A stretch of DNA of 64,000 nt. It comes from Prinsepia uniflora. Taxonomy: Eukaryota; Streptophyta; Magnoliopsida; Rosales; Rosaceae. This document shows, in pieces, positions 1 to 11,266 of this stretch. Location: NCBI GenBank assembly GCA_032719365.1, contig CM064870.1:46284194-46348193 (forward strand). The letters run 5' to 3'. A model generated the notes under the pieces. That model saw only the letters and a program-made list of their open reading frames with translations, ran no database searches and was not told where the DNA came from. The translations under genes were made by a program, and so were the position numbers. Position 1 is the first letter of the stretch. Every line of letters starts with the position of its first letter.

Positions 1-1144
1 AGACTACCTTCTTGTTTACGAAATCCCATAGCTTGTAGCCCTTCACTCCTTCACTGAAACCAATGAATATGCACTCGAGTGACTTAGGCTTTAACTTGGT
101 TCTCTCATCACTTGGAATATAGGCATAAGCACTGCAACCGAAAACTCTTAATTTTGAGTAGTTAACGGGTTTTCCGGTCCATATCTCTTCTGCACACTTA
201 GAATTGAGAACCCTTGATGGTGATTGATTAACCAAGTAGCAAGCATGGTTGACTGCTTCTGCCCAGAACATATCTGGTAATCCAACATGAAATCTCATGC
301 TTCTTTCTCTTTCCATGAGAGTTATGTTCATCCTCTCGGCAGCACCATTTTGTTGGGGAGTTTTCTTCACCGTAAAATGTCTTGTAATGCCTTGTTCTTT
401 GCAAAACTCTAGGAAGCTGTTGTCCTTATATTCACCTCCGTTGTCACTCCTTAGATATTTGATTTTTCGTCCAGTCTGATTTTCTACAGCAGCTTTCCAC
501 TCTTTAAACTTAGTGAAAGCTTCAGATTTCTCCTTCATGAAATAGACCCAAATCTTCCTGGAAAAATCATCTAAGAATGTGATAAAATACCTGGAACCTG
601 CCATGGGTCTGGTTGGTGCAGGGCCCCAAACTTCTATGTGAATATACTCCAACAGATTTTTGCTTCTTTCCTCACTATTCGCAAGCTTGAACGACGTCTT
701 TGTTTGTTTCCCAAGGATACAGTATTTGCATAAATCTAGTTTGCAATAATTGACACCTTCTAGCTTATTCTTCTTGTGTAACTTTTGCAAACCGTTCGGA
801 CTCATGTGCCCGAGCCTAAAGTGCCAAAGCTTAGTCTTGTTGTTAGTATCACCTTTCGTGGATACTGCTGCTCCACCTACTACTGTATTTCCTCGAAGCT
901 TATATAGTTGATTAGGTTGGATTTCTCCTTTCATTACGACAAGGGATCCTTTGACAACCTTGAGTATCCCTCATTCAGCTGAGTATCTTAGCCCTGCCTT
1001 GTCAAAGGTACCGAGAGATATAAGGTTCTTCAATTTTGGAATGTGTCTGACCTTGTCCAATGTCCTAACAACCCCGTCGTGCATTCTGATTTTAATTGAT
1101 CCAATACCTTGGATCATAAGTGGTGAGTCATCTCCCATTAACAC
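1..1144 (-). pseudogene. copia pol fragment: GAG-pre-integrase and integrase core
   Basis: The minus strand translates openly over most of this stretch. First is an HHCC-type pre-integrase domain (LWHFRLGHMSP..., KYCILGKQ), then an integrase core with FLDDFSRKIWVYF, LRSDNGGEYKDNSF and TPQQNGAAERMNITLMERE, which carry the D, D and E catalytic positions. It continues into KLRVFGCSAYAYIP and runs off the edge. There are stops near 1144 (after TSIG) and near 970 (between AE and GI), upstream of this core. Integrase would insert the cDNA copy into host DNA. The reading frame has no usable start because it is the inside of a polyprotein. Confidence 0.88.
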
Positions 1145-2111
1145 TTATCCGATGCTGGTTTCCTCATATGTATCAAACCATTCTTTGATAGAACACATGT
1201 GGAATGAACATCCCGTATCCAAAATCCAAAATTCGAAAACACTGGAGCTGGATGATACTGCAAGGAGCTCTCCGTTGTAATCCTCAGATGTTACAAAACT
1301 GGCTGCGTTTGAGTTCCTTGCCATCGCCTTTGCTTTCCTTTCTTTCCATATGTTGCAGTTCTTCTTCCAATGATCCGAAGCACCACATACGAACAACCTT
1401 TTGTTATCTTTTCCTTTGGATTTTGACCTACCTCTGTTGCTTGGTTTATCCGGTTTTTCTCTGATCTGTCTCTCTCTGTGCCTTTAACATAAAGGCCTTG
1501 TGCTTGAGAGCTTTCAGTGTTCTTATCCATCTTGACATATGACTGAATGGCTTCGGTTACCTCATCTAACTTCAGAGTATCCTTACCGAACATCAATGTG
1601 GTTCTGAGGTGCTTGAACGAAGGCGGTAGAGATCTTAGCATTAAGAGTGCCTTATCGTCGTCCTCATATTTTACATCCACCTTGGATAAATTCGCAACAC
1701 AATTCTGAAACTTGCTTAGATGTTCTTGCAAGTTTCCCCCTTCTTCCATCCGAAGGCTGAATAGTTCATCTTTTAAGAAGAGTTTGTTGGATAAAGTTTT
1801 ACCTATCCCCTAAAGAGCTTCTCCAGCTTATCCCATGTTTCCTTAGAATTCTTGTCGTCGTCGATATGAAGCAATACATTATCCGCTAGGTGCTGCTCTA
1901 TAAAACTCTTCGCCTTCCTGTCCATCTTCTGCCACTGCGCATCTGTTATGCCAGTTGGCCTTTTCTCTGTACCGAGAAGAGCCTCCTGCAGATCTTGTTG
2001 GATCAGGACGTTTTTCACCTTCCTCTGCCATAACCTGAAGTTCTCTTTTCCGTCAAACGGTTTGATCACAGTTTTTACGTCGTTGCTCGTGTTTGCCTTG
2101 ACACCCGCCAT
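1145..2111 (-). pseudogene. copia gag and protease relic
   Basis: Minus-strand reading starts at the ATG at 2111 (MAGVKANTS...) and gives a UBN2-type gag. It breaks near 1803 (stop after KLFRG), continues in another frame to about 1291, and shifts again near 1390. The last piece holds a zinc-knuckle remnant (VCGASDHWKKNC) followed by a copia protease motif (WILDTGCSFHMC). Gag would package element RNA and the protease would cut the polyprotein, but at least two frameshifts plus a stop after EETSIG make this non-functional. I am confident of the family and less sure of exact break points. Confidence 0.9.
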
Positions 2112-2137
2112 CTAAAAAAAAAAACACTTTCCCGGGA

Positions 2138-2149
2138 GCTCTGATACCA
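2138..2149 (-). other. primer binding site, initiator tRNA-Met
   Basis: The minus strand reads TGGTATCAGAGC, complementary to the 3' end of plant initiator tRNA-Met, two bases from the LTR edge. This is the usual plant copia primer site and fixes the element's orientation. Confidence 0.9.
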
Positions 2150-2151
2150 AT

Positions 2152-2737
2152 TGTTGTAAATTTTGTCCCTTTACTGATCTTGTTTCTTGATAGACTTAGG
2201 CGACTATGCAAACAATAGGATGATACTAAGATAATGCGGAATATAGATGAACAATAAAGTAAACACGCCACACACACGAACACAAGAATTTAGCGAGGTT
2301 CGGCTAATCTTTGCCTACGTCCTCGTGTGACCTCCTTGAGAAATCACTAGCACTATGAAGATAACAAGATTACAAGAACTTATGTAGAATCCTAACCTAA
2401 TCCCCAAACCCTTGCTCACGATCTCTCAAATCACTCTTTTGCTCTTATACCCGTGTATGACTTCTTTGTTTACTGCTGTCTTATTTTTCTGTGTGTATGT
2501 AAGGACTCCTAGGAGGCCTATTTATAATGTATAGGACTTAGGTTACACTCCTTAGCATATTACAATTCCTATTCCTCTTTGGAGATGGAAAGATAACTTA
2601 TTTCCTAATCTCTAGAGGGCTATGGAATACTTTTCCTAATCCTATATGTAAACACTAGATTAACTTGGAATCCTAGTTAAACAAGTATTTCTAGTCAAAC
2701 ACTAATTCTTGGTATTTGCCGAGCCAATTCTTCAACA
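2152..2737 (-). repeat. 5' LTR of the left copia element
   Basis: On the plus strand the block begins TGTTG and ends CAACA, a perfect 5-bp terminal inverted repeat. It lies directly beside a tRNA-Met primer site. Length is 586 bp. The second LTR is outside the window, so the boundary rests on the terminal motif and the primer site rather than on an LTR pair. Confidence 0.8.
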
Positions 2738-3080
2738 TGTCCTCCACAGTGAAGCATAGCCATCAATTTGTACTGTCACATTTTTGATCCGTTGTTCTTT
2801 CAGCGTCTCTTTATAGGCATAATATTTCTCAATATCACTAAGAGACTGAAAAAATTCTTCTGTATGGTGACGACCATAATTTTGGTAGTTCAACCTTCAA
2901 TGAGTCACTATAATCCCTTGTACCCTTCCCGAAAGGATTCACATCAGACTCGTCGTCAGAGGACCCATGACTCGACTCCCATGCTTATTGGGGGTTCTTG
3001 GCGTTTGAGTCATAGAGTGAGTTCCCCAACTTGTTTTCGAAGAGCTTGAATTTCTTTATCTTGCTCATGTCTCATATGGT
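2738..3080 (-). pseudogene. decayed Ty3/gypsy gag relic
   Basis: Read on the minus strand, the stretch gives MRHEQDKEIQALRKQ and, after frameshifts, a segment like DIEKYYAYKETLKEQRIKNV followed by QIDGYASLW. That layout resembles the conserved gag stretch of plant gypsy elements (…YY…EERVK…L.G.A..WW). Frameshifts and stops are frequent. The copia LTR ending at 2737 cuts it. Family assignment is by resemblance only. Confidence 0.4.
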
Positions 3081-3437
3081 TTCCACACCTTCCTCAACCT
3101 CTCCCTGCCTCAATACAATAGATCTGCTACCAGTTGATGAGAGAAAAACCTAGAAAGGTCAAAGGCAGTAGAAATTCTGACCGTTCAATGAAAAGACAAC
3201 CCAAATGAAAAGACAACCCAAATGAAAAGACTCAATATTAACTAAGATACGTGTATGGACTCTAGAAACTTGTGACTGAGTTTATTGCCTTGCAGCACCC
3301 AAGAACTGATATATCCCCAATTTTCTATTAGTAGATCAGCCAATAAATCTGTTTGGTAGTACACTGCATCATAAGTTTCATTTATTAAAGGATATGTGGT
3401 TGGAAAGGTCAGTTGCAAGATAGTTTACAGTAGCAAG

Positions 3438-3659
3438 TAAAAGGTATGAAATATTCTTGTATATTGAATTAACTAGAATGTACAGCAGTGGCATGTATTT
3501 GTACAGACCTAGGCTAGAGCTAAATAGGAAAAAGATAATGACTGCCTAAACTAGGAAGAGATACATTAGGAAGGAATCAGAAAGATTCCTGTTTACTCTA
3601 GGGTAGCCGATCATGGAGATTGATTCTCAATCTCCTGTTATTCGGTTGGATCCTTAATA
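3438..3659 (-). repeat. 3' LTR of the complete copia element
   Basis: 222-bp copy, matching 7800-8026 apart from scattered substitutions and a block around 3602-3624 that differs completely from the partner. The RNase H reading frame ends inside its edge. Confidence 0.92.
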
Positions 3660-6600
3660 TGACCCCACAAGATGGTGGAGCCGTGAGCGACACCAATCTT
3701 GGAATTGAGGAGCTGGAAACGTGGGCGTGGCAACGGCTTGGTGAGAGCATCAACAAGTTGGTCATCTGTGGTGACATGGGAAATCTGTAGGAGGCCATGG
3801 GTGACATGGTCTTAGACAAACTGAAAGTCGATGTCCACGTGCTTCATGCAAGAATGTAGAGCAGGGTTCGCATAGTAGAAAGTGGTGCCAATGTTGTCCC
3901 AAGAGATAGTTGGGATCCCAGCAATGGGGAGACCTAGTTCACAGAGGAGAGATTGAACCCAAAGCATCTCGGTAGTGGTGGAGGCGACTACTCTGTATTC
4001 TGCCTTGGTGGAGGACTTGAAAAAGGCTTTCTGCTTTCAGGAGCTCCACGAAACAAGGTTGCCATGTAGGTAGACTAGATAGGCTGTAGTGGACTTGCGA
4101 TCATCATGGTCTCCAGCCTAATCCGCATCGAAGAAGGCATGGAGATTGTTGAAGGAGTGAAAGATGGCATTGAGGTGGTTGGAGGACTTGCGGTGCTGAA
4201 GTCCATAGAACATGGCCCCTTTGAGGTAGCGCAGAACCCATTTGATAGCTTGCCAATGGAGGCCTGTGGGGGTATGCATGAGCTAAGACAGCTTGTTGAC
4301 AACATGGGAGATGTCCAGCCTGGTCAGGTTGAGATATTGCAGACTGCCCACAAGGCGACGAAATAGGGTTGCATTTGTTGGGGGAGAGCCATCCGCAAGG
4401 GTGAGAGTGGGAGAGACAGCCACGAGGTAGACACGGGCTTGACACCTTCCATGTGAGCTAAGGTGTGGGGTCCCTCACATATTTGTGCTGCGAGAGGAAG
4501 AGATTAGTGGGGGTGGGGAGGACTTCCACACCAAGAAAGTAGTGGAGGTCCCCAAGGCCCTTCACTAAGAACCTGGCAGCCAGGGCATGGATGTACTTGG
4601 AGCTGAGTTGGGGACTGCTTCCTGTTACAATGAGGTTGTCCACTTAAACCATGAAAAACAGAACATGAGTACCTTGCCTTAGGAGGAACATTGAAGCATC
4701 CGAGAGGGCATTGACAAAGCCCTAAGTGAGGAGAAAGGAGTGAAGCTCCTTGTACCAAGCCCGTGGGGCTTGTTTAAGCCTGTAAAGGGCTTTTTGGAGC
4801 TTGCAAACATAGGTTGGGTAATGGGGGTCAACGAAGCCAGTGGGCTGGGCCATGTAGGCATCCTCATGAAGAGTGCCATGGAGAAAACCATTGTTGACAT
4901 CCAGCTGCCTGAGGGGCCAGCCATTAGTGAAAGCAATGTGTAGGATGAGGGAGATAGCAGTGGGCTTGACCACCAGGTTAAAGGTGTCCAGAAAATCCAC
5001 TCCGAGCTGTTGATGATACCCTTTAGCAACTAGATGGGCCTTAAACCTGTCGACTGCTGTTGTGAGGGTTCAATTAATGTGAAACACCCATTTTTTGCCT
5101 ACCTCATTCTGCTGGGGACTTGGGGGCACAAGATCCCAAGTGCCATTTCGTAAAAGGGCATTCAGTTCATCGAACATGGCACTCCGCCACTTGGGGTCCT
5201 TGAGGGCTTGGGAGACACATGTAGGTTCAACCATTTGTTGGAACCAGGCTTGACAAATCCGGTTTGGGTGCGGGTGAGCATGGAATGGGTAGGAATTGGT
5301 CTTTGAGGTGGTGGAGGAAGTGGTAGGGGGATCAAAGGAGTGGGTTGGCGAGGTGGCTGCCTGTTGTAGGTGCAAAGGGGGGCAGAGGGGGTTTAGTGGT
5401 GCAGGCAGCTGTGGGAGTAGGAGTAGGGCTGTGGGTTGGCTGGTGCTGTTCATCGGTGTTGGGTTGTGAGTCTGTTGGCAGGTCCATGGGCTAGTTGATG
5501 CTCGGAGGTGGTAGGATCAGATCATGGAGCGGTGCTGCCTCAAGGCTGGGCAGAGAAGATGCAACAAGTGAGTCCGCTGGAGAAGCGGTGGTTGGCATCG
5601 CTGCTGATGGTGAGGTGGCAGTGTGGCCAGGAACAAGGGACATAGGGGGAGGATAGAGAGCCAGGGGAGGACTAGCTCAGGGGTGACATGAGGATGAAGG
5701 GAGGACCGGGGGGGAGGGGGACCGTGAAAGGTGGACTCGTCAAACTGAACATGACGGGAGACGTAGAGCTTGTAGGTTGAGGGATCATAGCAGAAATTGA
5801 CACTCTGGTTGAGGGAGTAGCTGAGAAAGACACATGGTTTGGACCGGGGAAGGATTTTGTTAGTGTTATAAGGATGGAGCCAAGGAAAACAAATGAACCG
5901 AAAAGTGCGTAGGCAGGTATAGTTAGGAGGGAGTTTGAAGAGAACAACGTAGGGACATTGGTTTGGAGGAGGGGAGTGGGAAGCCGGTTTATGAGATATA
6001 CGGCTGATCTGAAAGCATAGGTCCAGTAGGATAGTGGAAGGGAGGCCTGATAAAGAAGGGTAAGGTCGGTTTCAACGATGTGACGGTGGCGCCTTTTGGC
6101 GACACCATTATGTTTAGGGTGTGAGTGGGGGTGAGGAGGTGGTTGATGCCGTGAGTGGCAAGAAACGACTTGAGTTTGATGAACTCACCTCCTCCATTAG
6201 TATAGAGGGACAAAATATGTTGTTGGAAGTATTTTTCAACCAGTGTTTTGAAATCCACAAAGGTGGAAAAAACGTTTAGATTTTTTTCTTAATGGATACA
6301 GCCAGGTATATTTAGTGAAATGGTCTACAAAAATGACATAATAGGAGAAACCGTCCATGGAGGTGTAAGGGGCAAGGCCCTAGACGTCACTGTATATTAA
6401 TTGGAGAGGACGAGAGGTGGTAAGGGATGAAACACCAAAAGGTAGTCGTTTACTTTTCTTGCATAGGCAGGAATTACAAACATACTCTAAGTGCTTAGGG
6501 GAATAGAAATGGAAGACTGACTGAGGACACTTTGGAGGACTTTAGGGTTGGGATGTCCGAGCCGACGATGCCAAAGATTGGGGGAAACTACCATACCAAC

Positions 6601-7747
6601 CATAGCTTGAGGCCGTTGAAGGGAGGTAGAAGACCACTCGTAGACATCATTCCTACTCAGGGGATACTAAGTCTCGTACTGTTACCTATGATGATCTCGT
6701 CCGGGCCACTGTACTGAGTGGCATCCGAGAAGTGATGAGGGGTGGGGGTGACATGGTGCGATGCACCAGAGTTGAGGAGCCAATTGTGGGAAGGAGCTTA
6801 GTTGGCGGGGTTGGCCACGAGGGAAGGGGCTGAGGAGGTCTGCAGCTGAGGGCAACATTTGGCGCTGTGGCCCTAAGTGCCACATCACTGGCAGAAGCCA
6901 CGGTAACCCATTGCCAGGGTTGTTGGGGTGTCGGTTAGTGGCCTGGTTGGTGGAGGAGGATCGTTGGCCAGAGGGACGGTTGCTGTCCTAGTGGGTGGGA
7001 GTGTAGCGATTGCTGGAGGAGTTCTGAGAGGAATGGTTGAGGGTGTAGCCAAGGTGAGCCTGCGACACATTGGCTGTGATGGCAAGGATGAGGGCTTATA
7101 GGGCTTCTCGTTTGGAAGTTTTTCATGCTGAACCAGCATGTCGTGCAAGTTTTCAAAGGACACAGAGGTGTCCTCGGACAGGACAGCAACAGTAATGTCC
7201 TTGAACTGGGGGCCACGCCATTGGGGACATGGAGAAGCAGGTCATTCGATATGGGAGTATTAATGGCAGCCAGTTCGTCGGAGAGAAGACGAACTTCCTG
7301 TAGATAATCTGAGACTGGGCGGTCTCCACGGCGAAAGAGGGTTAGCCTCTCCTTGAGGCCAAGCACATGGCCACGGGCTTTGTTCGCATAGCGAGTGAGA
7401 TGCTGCCAGGTAGCGGCTGAGGTTTTGGCTGCTGCAATGAGTGTGATCACATAAGGGGAAACCGATGCCAAGATGGCATGGAGAAGGAGCTGGTCCTGGC
7501 GGAACCAGAAGGCGCGGACCGCAGATTATGTTTCGGGTGGGCAGGGAAGAGAGCCATCCACGTAGCCCATGAGGTTGTGCCCGAAGAGAAGGGCATGGAA
7601 CTGGGCACGCCAAGGGAAGAAGTTGGCCGTGAGTTTGATGCGAGTTTGGGCTGCAGCGTTGATGGTGATGGGGGAGGGAGGAGTAGGGGTGGTTTCGGGT
7701 GGTGGTGGGATGGGGTTAACAGGGACGGTGTTGGGTTGGACAGCCAT
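3640..7747 (-). pseudogene. copia gag-pol polyprotein relic
   Basis: Minus-strand reading starts at the ATG at 7747 (MAVQPNTVPVNP...). Gag includes FFPWRAQFHALLFGHNLMGY and VSDYLQEVRLLSDELAAI. The zinc knuckle has stops in it (GFCQ-stop-CGT), and the protease reads NWLLNSGASHH, with Asn where the catalytic Asp should be. Integrase (about 6700-5700) is degraded, with YTNGGGEF in place of SDNGGEF. Reverse transcriptase is recognisable at 5200-4460 (RQLDVNNGFLHGTL, ALYRLKQAPRAWYKE, then a YVDD-region piece before DNLIVTGSS). RNase H ends near 3645 (LVDALTKPLPRPRFQLLNSK, then a stop inside the LTR). Many frameshifts make it clearly dead. Confidence 0.9.
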
Positions 7748-7787
7748 GGAATTAGGGTTTACTTAGGGTTTGCTCGGTAGCTTAGGA

Positions 7788-7798
7788 GCTCTGATACC
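7788..7798 (-). other. primer binding site, initiator tRNA-Met
   Basis: The minus strand reads GGTATCAGAGC one base inside the 5' LTR, the standard plant tRNA-Met primer site. Confidence 0.88.
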
Positions 7799-7799
7799 C

Positions 7800-8026
7800 T
7801 AAAAGGTATGAAATATTCTTATATATTGAATTAACTAGAATGTACAACAGTGGCATGTATTTGTTCAGACCTAGGCTAGAGCTAACTAGGAAAGAAATTA
7901 CAACTGCCTAAACTAGGAAGAGATACATTAGGAAGGAATCAGAAAGGTTCCTGTTGACTCTAGCAAGAAACCAACCATTAGTGGCATGTATTCTCAATCT
8001 TCTGTGATTTTGTTGGATCCTTAATA
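7800..8026 (-). repeat. 5' LTR of the complete copia element
   Basis: 227-bp copy next to the primer site. It contains a segment (7963-7985) resembling the host flank at 8027-8045, absent from the other LTR. Confidence 0.92.
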
Positions 8027-8031
8027 GCAAG

Positions 8032-9372
8032 CAACCATTAGTGGCTGTAGCTAATTTTGGCAAAAATTCATGGCTTTGGTCTGTACTAGCTGTAGCAGTA
8101 TTACCAACATTGCAGTTGGTGATTAAAAGAAATTTTAAGACTTCAGGTGATTTTTGTTTTGTTGGGAAAAGAAGAATAAGAGAATTTTGGAATACTTCAA
8201 GGATGTAGGCTTCAGTCATCAGTAACTTCTGGAATGTCTACTTCTGAGAAATATTTCCAATTTCGAGGAATGTAGTACCTTAGTTTCGTAGTACAAGTTT
8301 GAATTCGTTTTGTTTAGTTGGTTAGGCTTGTGTGTATCGTGTTCGTTCTGATAGTTGGTGCTCTACGTCCTGCTTCTTGGTGGATATGATGTCCACTTTT
8401 TAAGTAATTTTTGAACAATCAAAGTTCTGTTTTTTCTTTTTAATGTCAAACTATTTTTCAACATCATAAAACACAGTACAGAACTTAGTAAACCTGAAGT
8501 CCACCATCAGAATAATACAGCCCTAAAACCAGAATTGTAAAACATCTCAAAAACTATTCTACTGCAGCTCCCCGATCTAGCAAAATTACAGAAAATGAAA
8601 GGTCCTAGAAGATGGAGAAAGATAAGCCTCTAAGGATGCCCAAATACCGACTCTTTCCCATTTAATCCTCTTCTGCTTCCCCACTAAAATTCTCAAAGAT
8701 TCTTCTAATTCTTTCCAACCAGATTTCCAAAGACAGCTAAGATGACGCACCTCCACGAAATTCTTGCCTTCCTTCCATCGCGGAGGGCTACTTCTCGACA
8801 AAGAACATCCGAAGGGGATTGGGGAATCACCCAATTAACCCCTCCTTAACTAGCCATCACCACAAACTTAATGCGTAAGGACAAATTAAACATGTGACCT
8901 AGATCCCTCTTGTTTTTTCTTTTTTTTTTCCCCATAAAAGACACCTGTGGGGAGATAGGCAAGCAGTGAGTCTACGTAGTATTAAATCGTAAGTTTTTGC
9001 TTTTCCATGTGCATTTATTCAAGCCAAAACAGTAGGAACATTATACTTACAAATAATCTTAGCAAGCTGGAATACAGTTAAGTGATTGCTTACCAGATAA
9101 ACATTTAAGAAACGCCTTACCGGAGAAGACTCTTGATGAGTCCAATTTACATTTCCTCCTTCTGGCCTATGGATTGACAACTGAAAGTTCTCTAGAGATG
9201 TGAATATTGCAGCCGGCTCCTCATCTTGTAAATTCCTACGAAATTGAAAGTTCCTATCTCTTCATCCATTTCTCCTTCAGTAAAGGTCAAATTTCCCAGC
9301 TTACTTAGGACTTTTCCTAGTATGAGATTCCTAGCTGGGACATAAGAATGGGATTACGTCTGTCATGGATGA
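8032..9372. other. no supported gene; AT-rich flank
   Basis: I see no recognisable gene. An 82-codon minus-strand frame (8586-8834) with several Trp and Arg residues vaguely resembles fragments near plant LINE ORF1 proteins, but I cannot support a call. If the DDT-domain gene downstream has more 5' exons, they could lie here or further left; none was recognisable. Confidence 0.5.
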
Positions 9373-10450
9373 ATGTTCTTTCATTATAATGCAAAAATAC
9401 CTCTGCATGATGGTCATCAGACCCCTTGGCTCACTATTTGGAAGGCTCGGTGCCCCCCTAAAATGAAATTCTTTCTTTGGCTTGCCTGTCATGATAGGTT
9501 GCTCACGAATGTGCTACGAAATACTAGAGGCTGTACCCCCGACCCTAGCTGCCAGCATTGTGGCGCTGGCTTGGAGACCTCAGCCCACATATTGTCTTAC
9601 TGCATGGCTGCTAGGGCAGTCTGGGCGATCTTTATGAGTCCTACAGCTCAGATTGGGCAGCAGCAGGATGGTTTTGTTTCTTGGGTCCTTGAGAACTTTA
9701 GGCCCCCCTCTCACATGGTCTGTGGTGTTGATTGGTCTACTCTCTTTGTTTGCTACTGCTGGTTCATTTGGTGTTGGAGGAATAAGAGGATATTTGACCG
9801 CTCTTTTCGCCAGTGACTATCCTTGGCAGGTAGTGGTTACTTATGCCTGGGAATGGAGTAGGGCGAATGAGAGGAATAATGGGAGGCCCCCTCGCCGTGT
9901 GGTGGAGCTTGCCTGGTTGAAACCACCTAGTGGTGTTGTGAAAATTAATTCTGATGGATCTAGATTGGGGGATCGGGGTTGTATTGCTGCTAGAGGTGTC
10001 ATTCGGGACACAGGGATCTTGGATCACTGGGTTCTATATTAATTTGGGCATTGGTGAGGTCTTGTTGGCTGAATTGTGGGGGATTTTCCATCGGCTAGAG
10101 CTGGCTTGGAGGATGGGTTTCAGGGATGTGGTTTTGGAATCTGATTCCGCCGTGGTGGTCATGCTCTTGTCCTCTGTGTTGGATGCTTTCCACCCCTTGG
10201 CTCCTTTGGTGGATGGTTGTAAGGAGCTTATGGCCTGTGCTTGGAGATGTGAGGTGACCCACATCTTTAGGGAATGTAATCGTCTTGCTGATTGTTTGGC
10301 TAATTTGGGACATAGATGTGATCCTGGGGTTGTGATTCCCCTTTGTCCGTTGGTTCTATCCTTCTTTCTGATCGGGTGGGAGTTATTTCTTCTAGAGCTG
10401 TTTTTTAGTTTTTGTTGGCCTTCTTGTAATTCATTTGACTACCAAAACAA
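9373..10450 (+). pseudogene. 5'-truncated plant LINE (L1) tail: zf-RVT and RNase H
   Basis: The first frame (9373-9816) matches the zinc-binding region after plant LINE reverse transcriptases: WKARCPPKMKFFLWLACHDRL, then CQHCGAGLETSAHILSYC. After a shift to the frame at 9653-10042 comes the RNase H start, KINSDGSRLG. A second shift to the 9954-10478 frame gives the rest: LLAELWGIFHRLELA, LESDSAVV and CNRLADCLANLGH, which carry the acidic residues. An A-rich tail follows at about 10444-10456. Endonuclease and reverse transcriptase are missing, as expected for 5' truncation. It has the same strand as the host gene, so it could sit in an intron of it. Confidence 0.85.
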
Positions 10451-10478
10451 AAAAAACCACTTCTGCTATTTGACATAA

Positions 10479-11266
10479 TATAAAAGCTTTCCTTTTGCTA
10501 CAAATACATGTAGTGGCACTAACAATTGAGCAAAATATGTGTTGTTGTAGAAAGTATAACAATATTTTGTATAACGCTTTCTTTTCCTTCTCTTTTTAAA
10601 ACTTCTGTATATAAGTTTCCAAAATATTGTGGAATAAGAAGATAATTTTTGGGATTTGAAATGCCTAATTCATCAGTAGTAGAAAATATATATATGTATA
10701 CATACATACATATAGGCATTCTAATAATCATACATATTTTGAATTCTGATTCTTGTAAGTTTGGTGGACATTTCAACGTGATTGAGACTCATTCCGATTC
10801 TGTTTCTGACTCCAGATATTAAACACTTTATTGATGAAAATTATTTATTCCAATTCATTTCCATTATTGATGTTTTTCTGGTTACCCTTCTTTCCACCCA
10901 CTTCCAAGTACGTAAATATGACAGACGTGTTCTTGTCTAATGAAGCATAAGACTTTTGTAGACAATATCCTTTGATGAGTTGTGGGTATTGAGGATTTGA
11001 AGGATTTGGTTTCGTATGTCTTAAATTCATCTCAGATCTAGGTTTGTAGAGTAAGATCTTGATGCATGTGGAATAAATGGGACCACTAAACTGTAAAGCA
11101 GGGGTTGAAAATGTATCTATTTTGAGCATTCTTTGGACACTATTTGGAGTCTGATGAACGAAGACCCGATGAGCTATACATTCTTATGTTCCTCTTAAAC
11201 TGCTATTGCTACGTAGTTGTGACTTTCATGCAGTTCTGCATAACTTAAACTTCTTTTTCCTCACAG
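10479..11266. other. non-coding; probable intron ending at a splice acceptor
   Basis: No coding signal was seen. There is an AT/CATA microsatellite near 10687-10715. The stretch ends in a pyrimidine-rich tract and CACAG at 11262-11266, a good 3' splice site before the first visible exon of the DDT-domain gene. Confidence 0.6.

Larger units (their letters stand above)
1..2737 (-). mobile_element. Ty1/copia LTR retrotransposon, minus strand, cut by the left window edge
   Basis: The minus strand reads LTR (2152-2737), primer binding site, gag, protease, then integrase up to base 1. Reverse transcriptase, RNase H and the other LTR lie outside the window. Gag begins with a GKENFRLWQRKVKNVLIQQ-type motif that resembles Tork/Tnt1-like copia gag. 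Several frameshifts and stops show it is dead. It appears to have inserted into an older gypsy gag relic that continues from 2738; the duplicated target site cannot be checked because the other end is missing. Confidence 0.9.
3438..8026 (-). mobile_element. complete Ty1/copia element with TSD GCAAG and TA...TA LTR ends
   Basis: The element is 4,589 bp with two LTRs (3438-3659 and 7800-8026) in direct orientation. It is flanked by the 5-bp duplication GCAAG (3433-3437 and 8027-8031). The LTRs begin TAAAAGG and end CCTTAATA on the plus strand, so the termini are TA...TA rather than TG...CA. A tRNA-Met primer site sits inside the right LTR, giving minus orientation. Short LTRs and total length suit the small Ale/Retrofit-like copia lineages (inference). 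LTRs differ at many sites and the coding region is full of stops, so it is an old insertion. Confidence 0.93.

Noticed and set aside
8586..8834. 82-codon minus-strand frame as a host gene
   Set aside because: It has no splice or domain support and only vague similarity to LINE-associated peptides.
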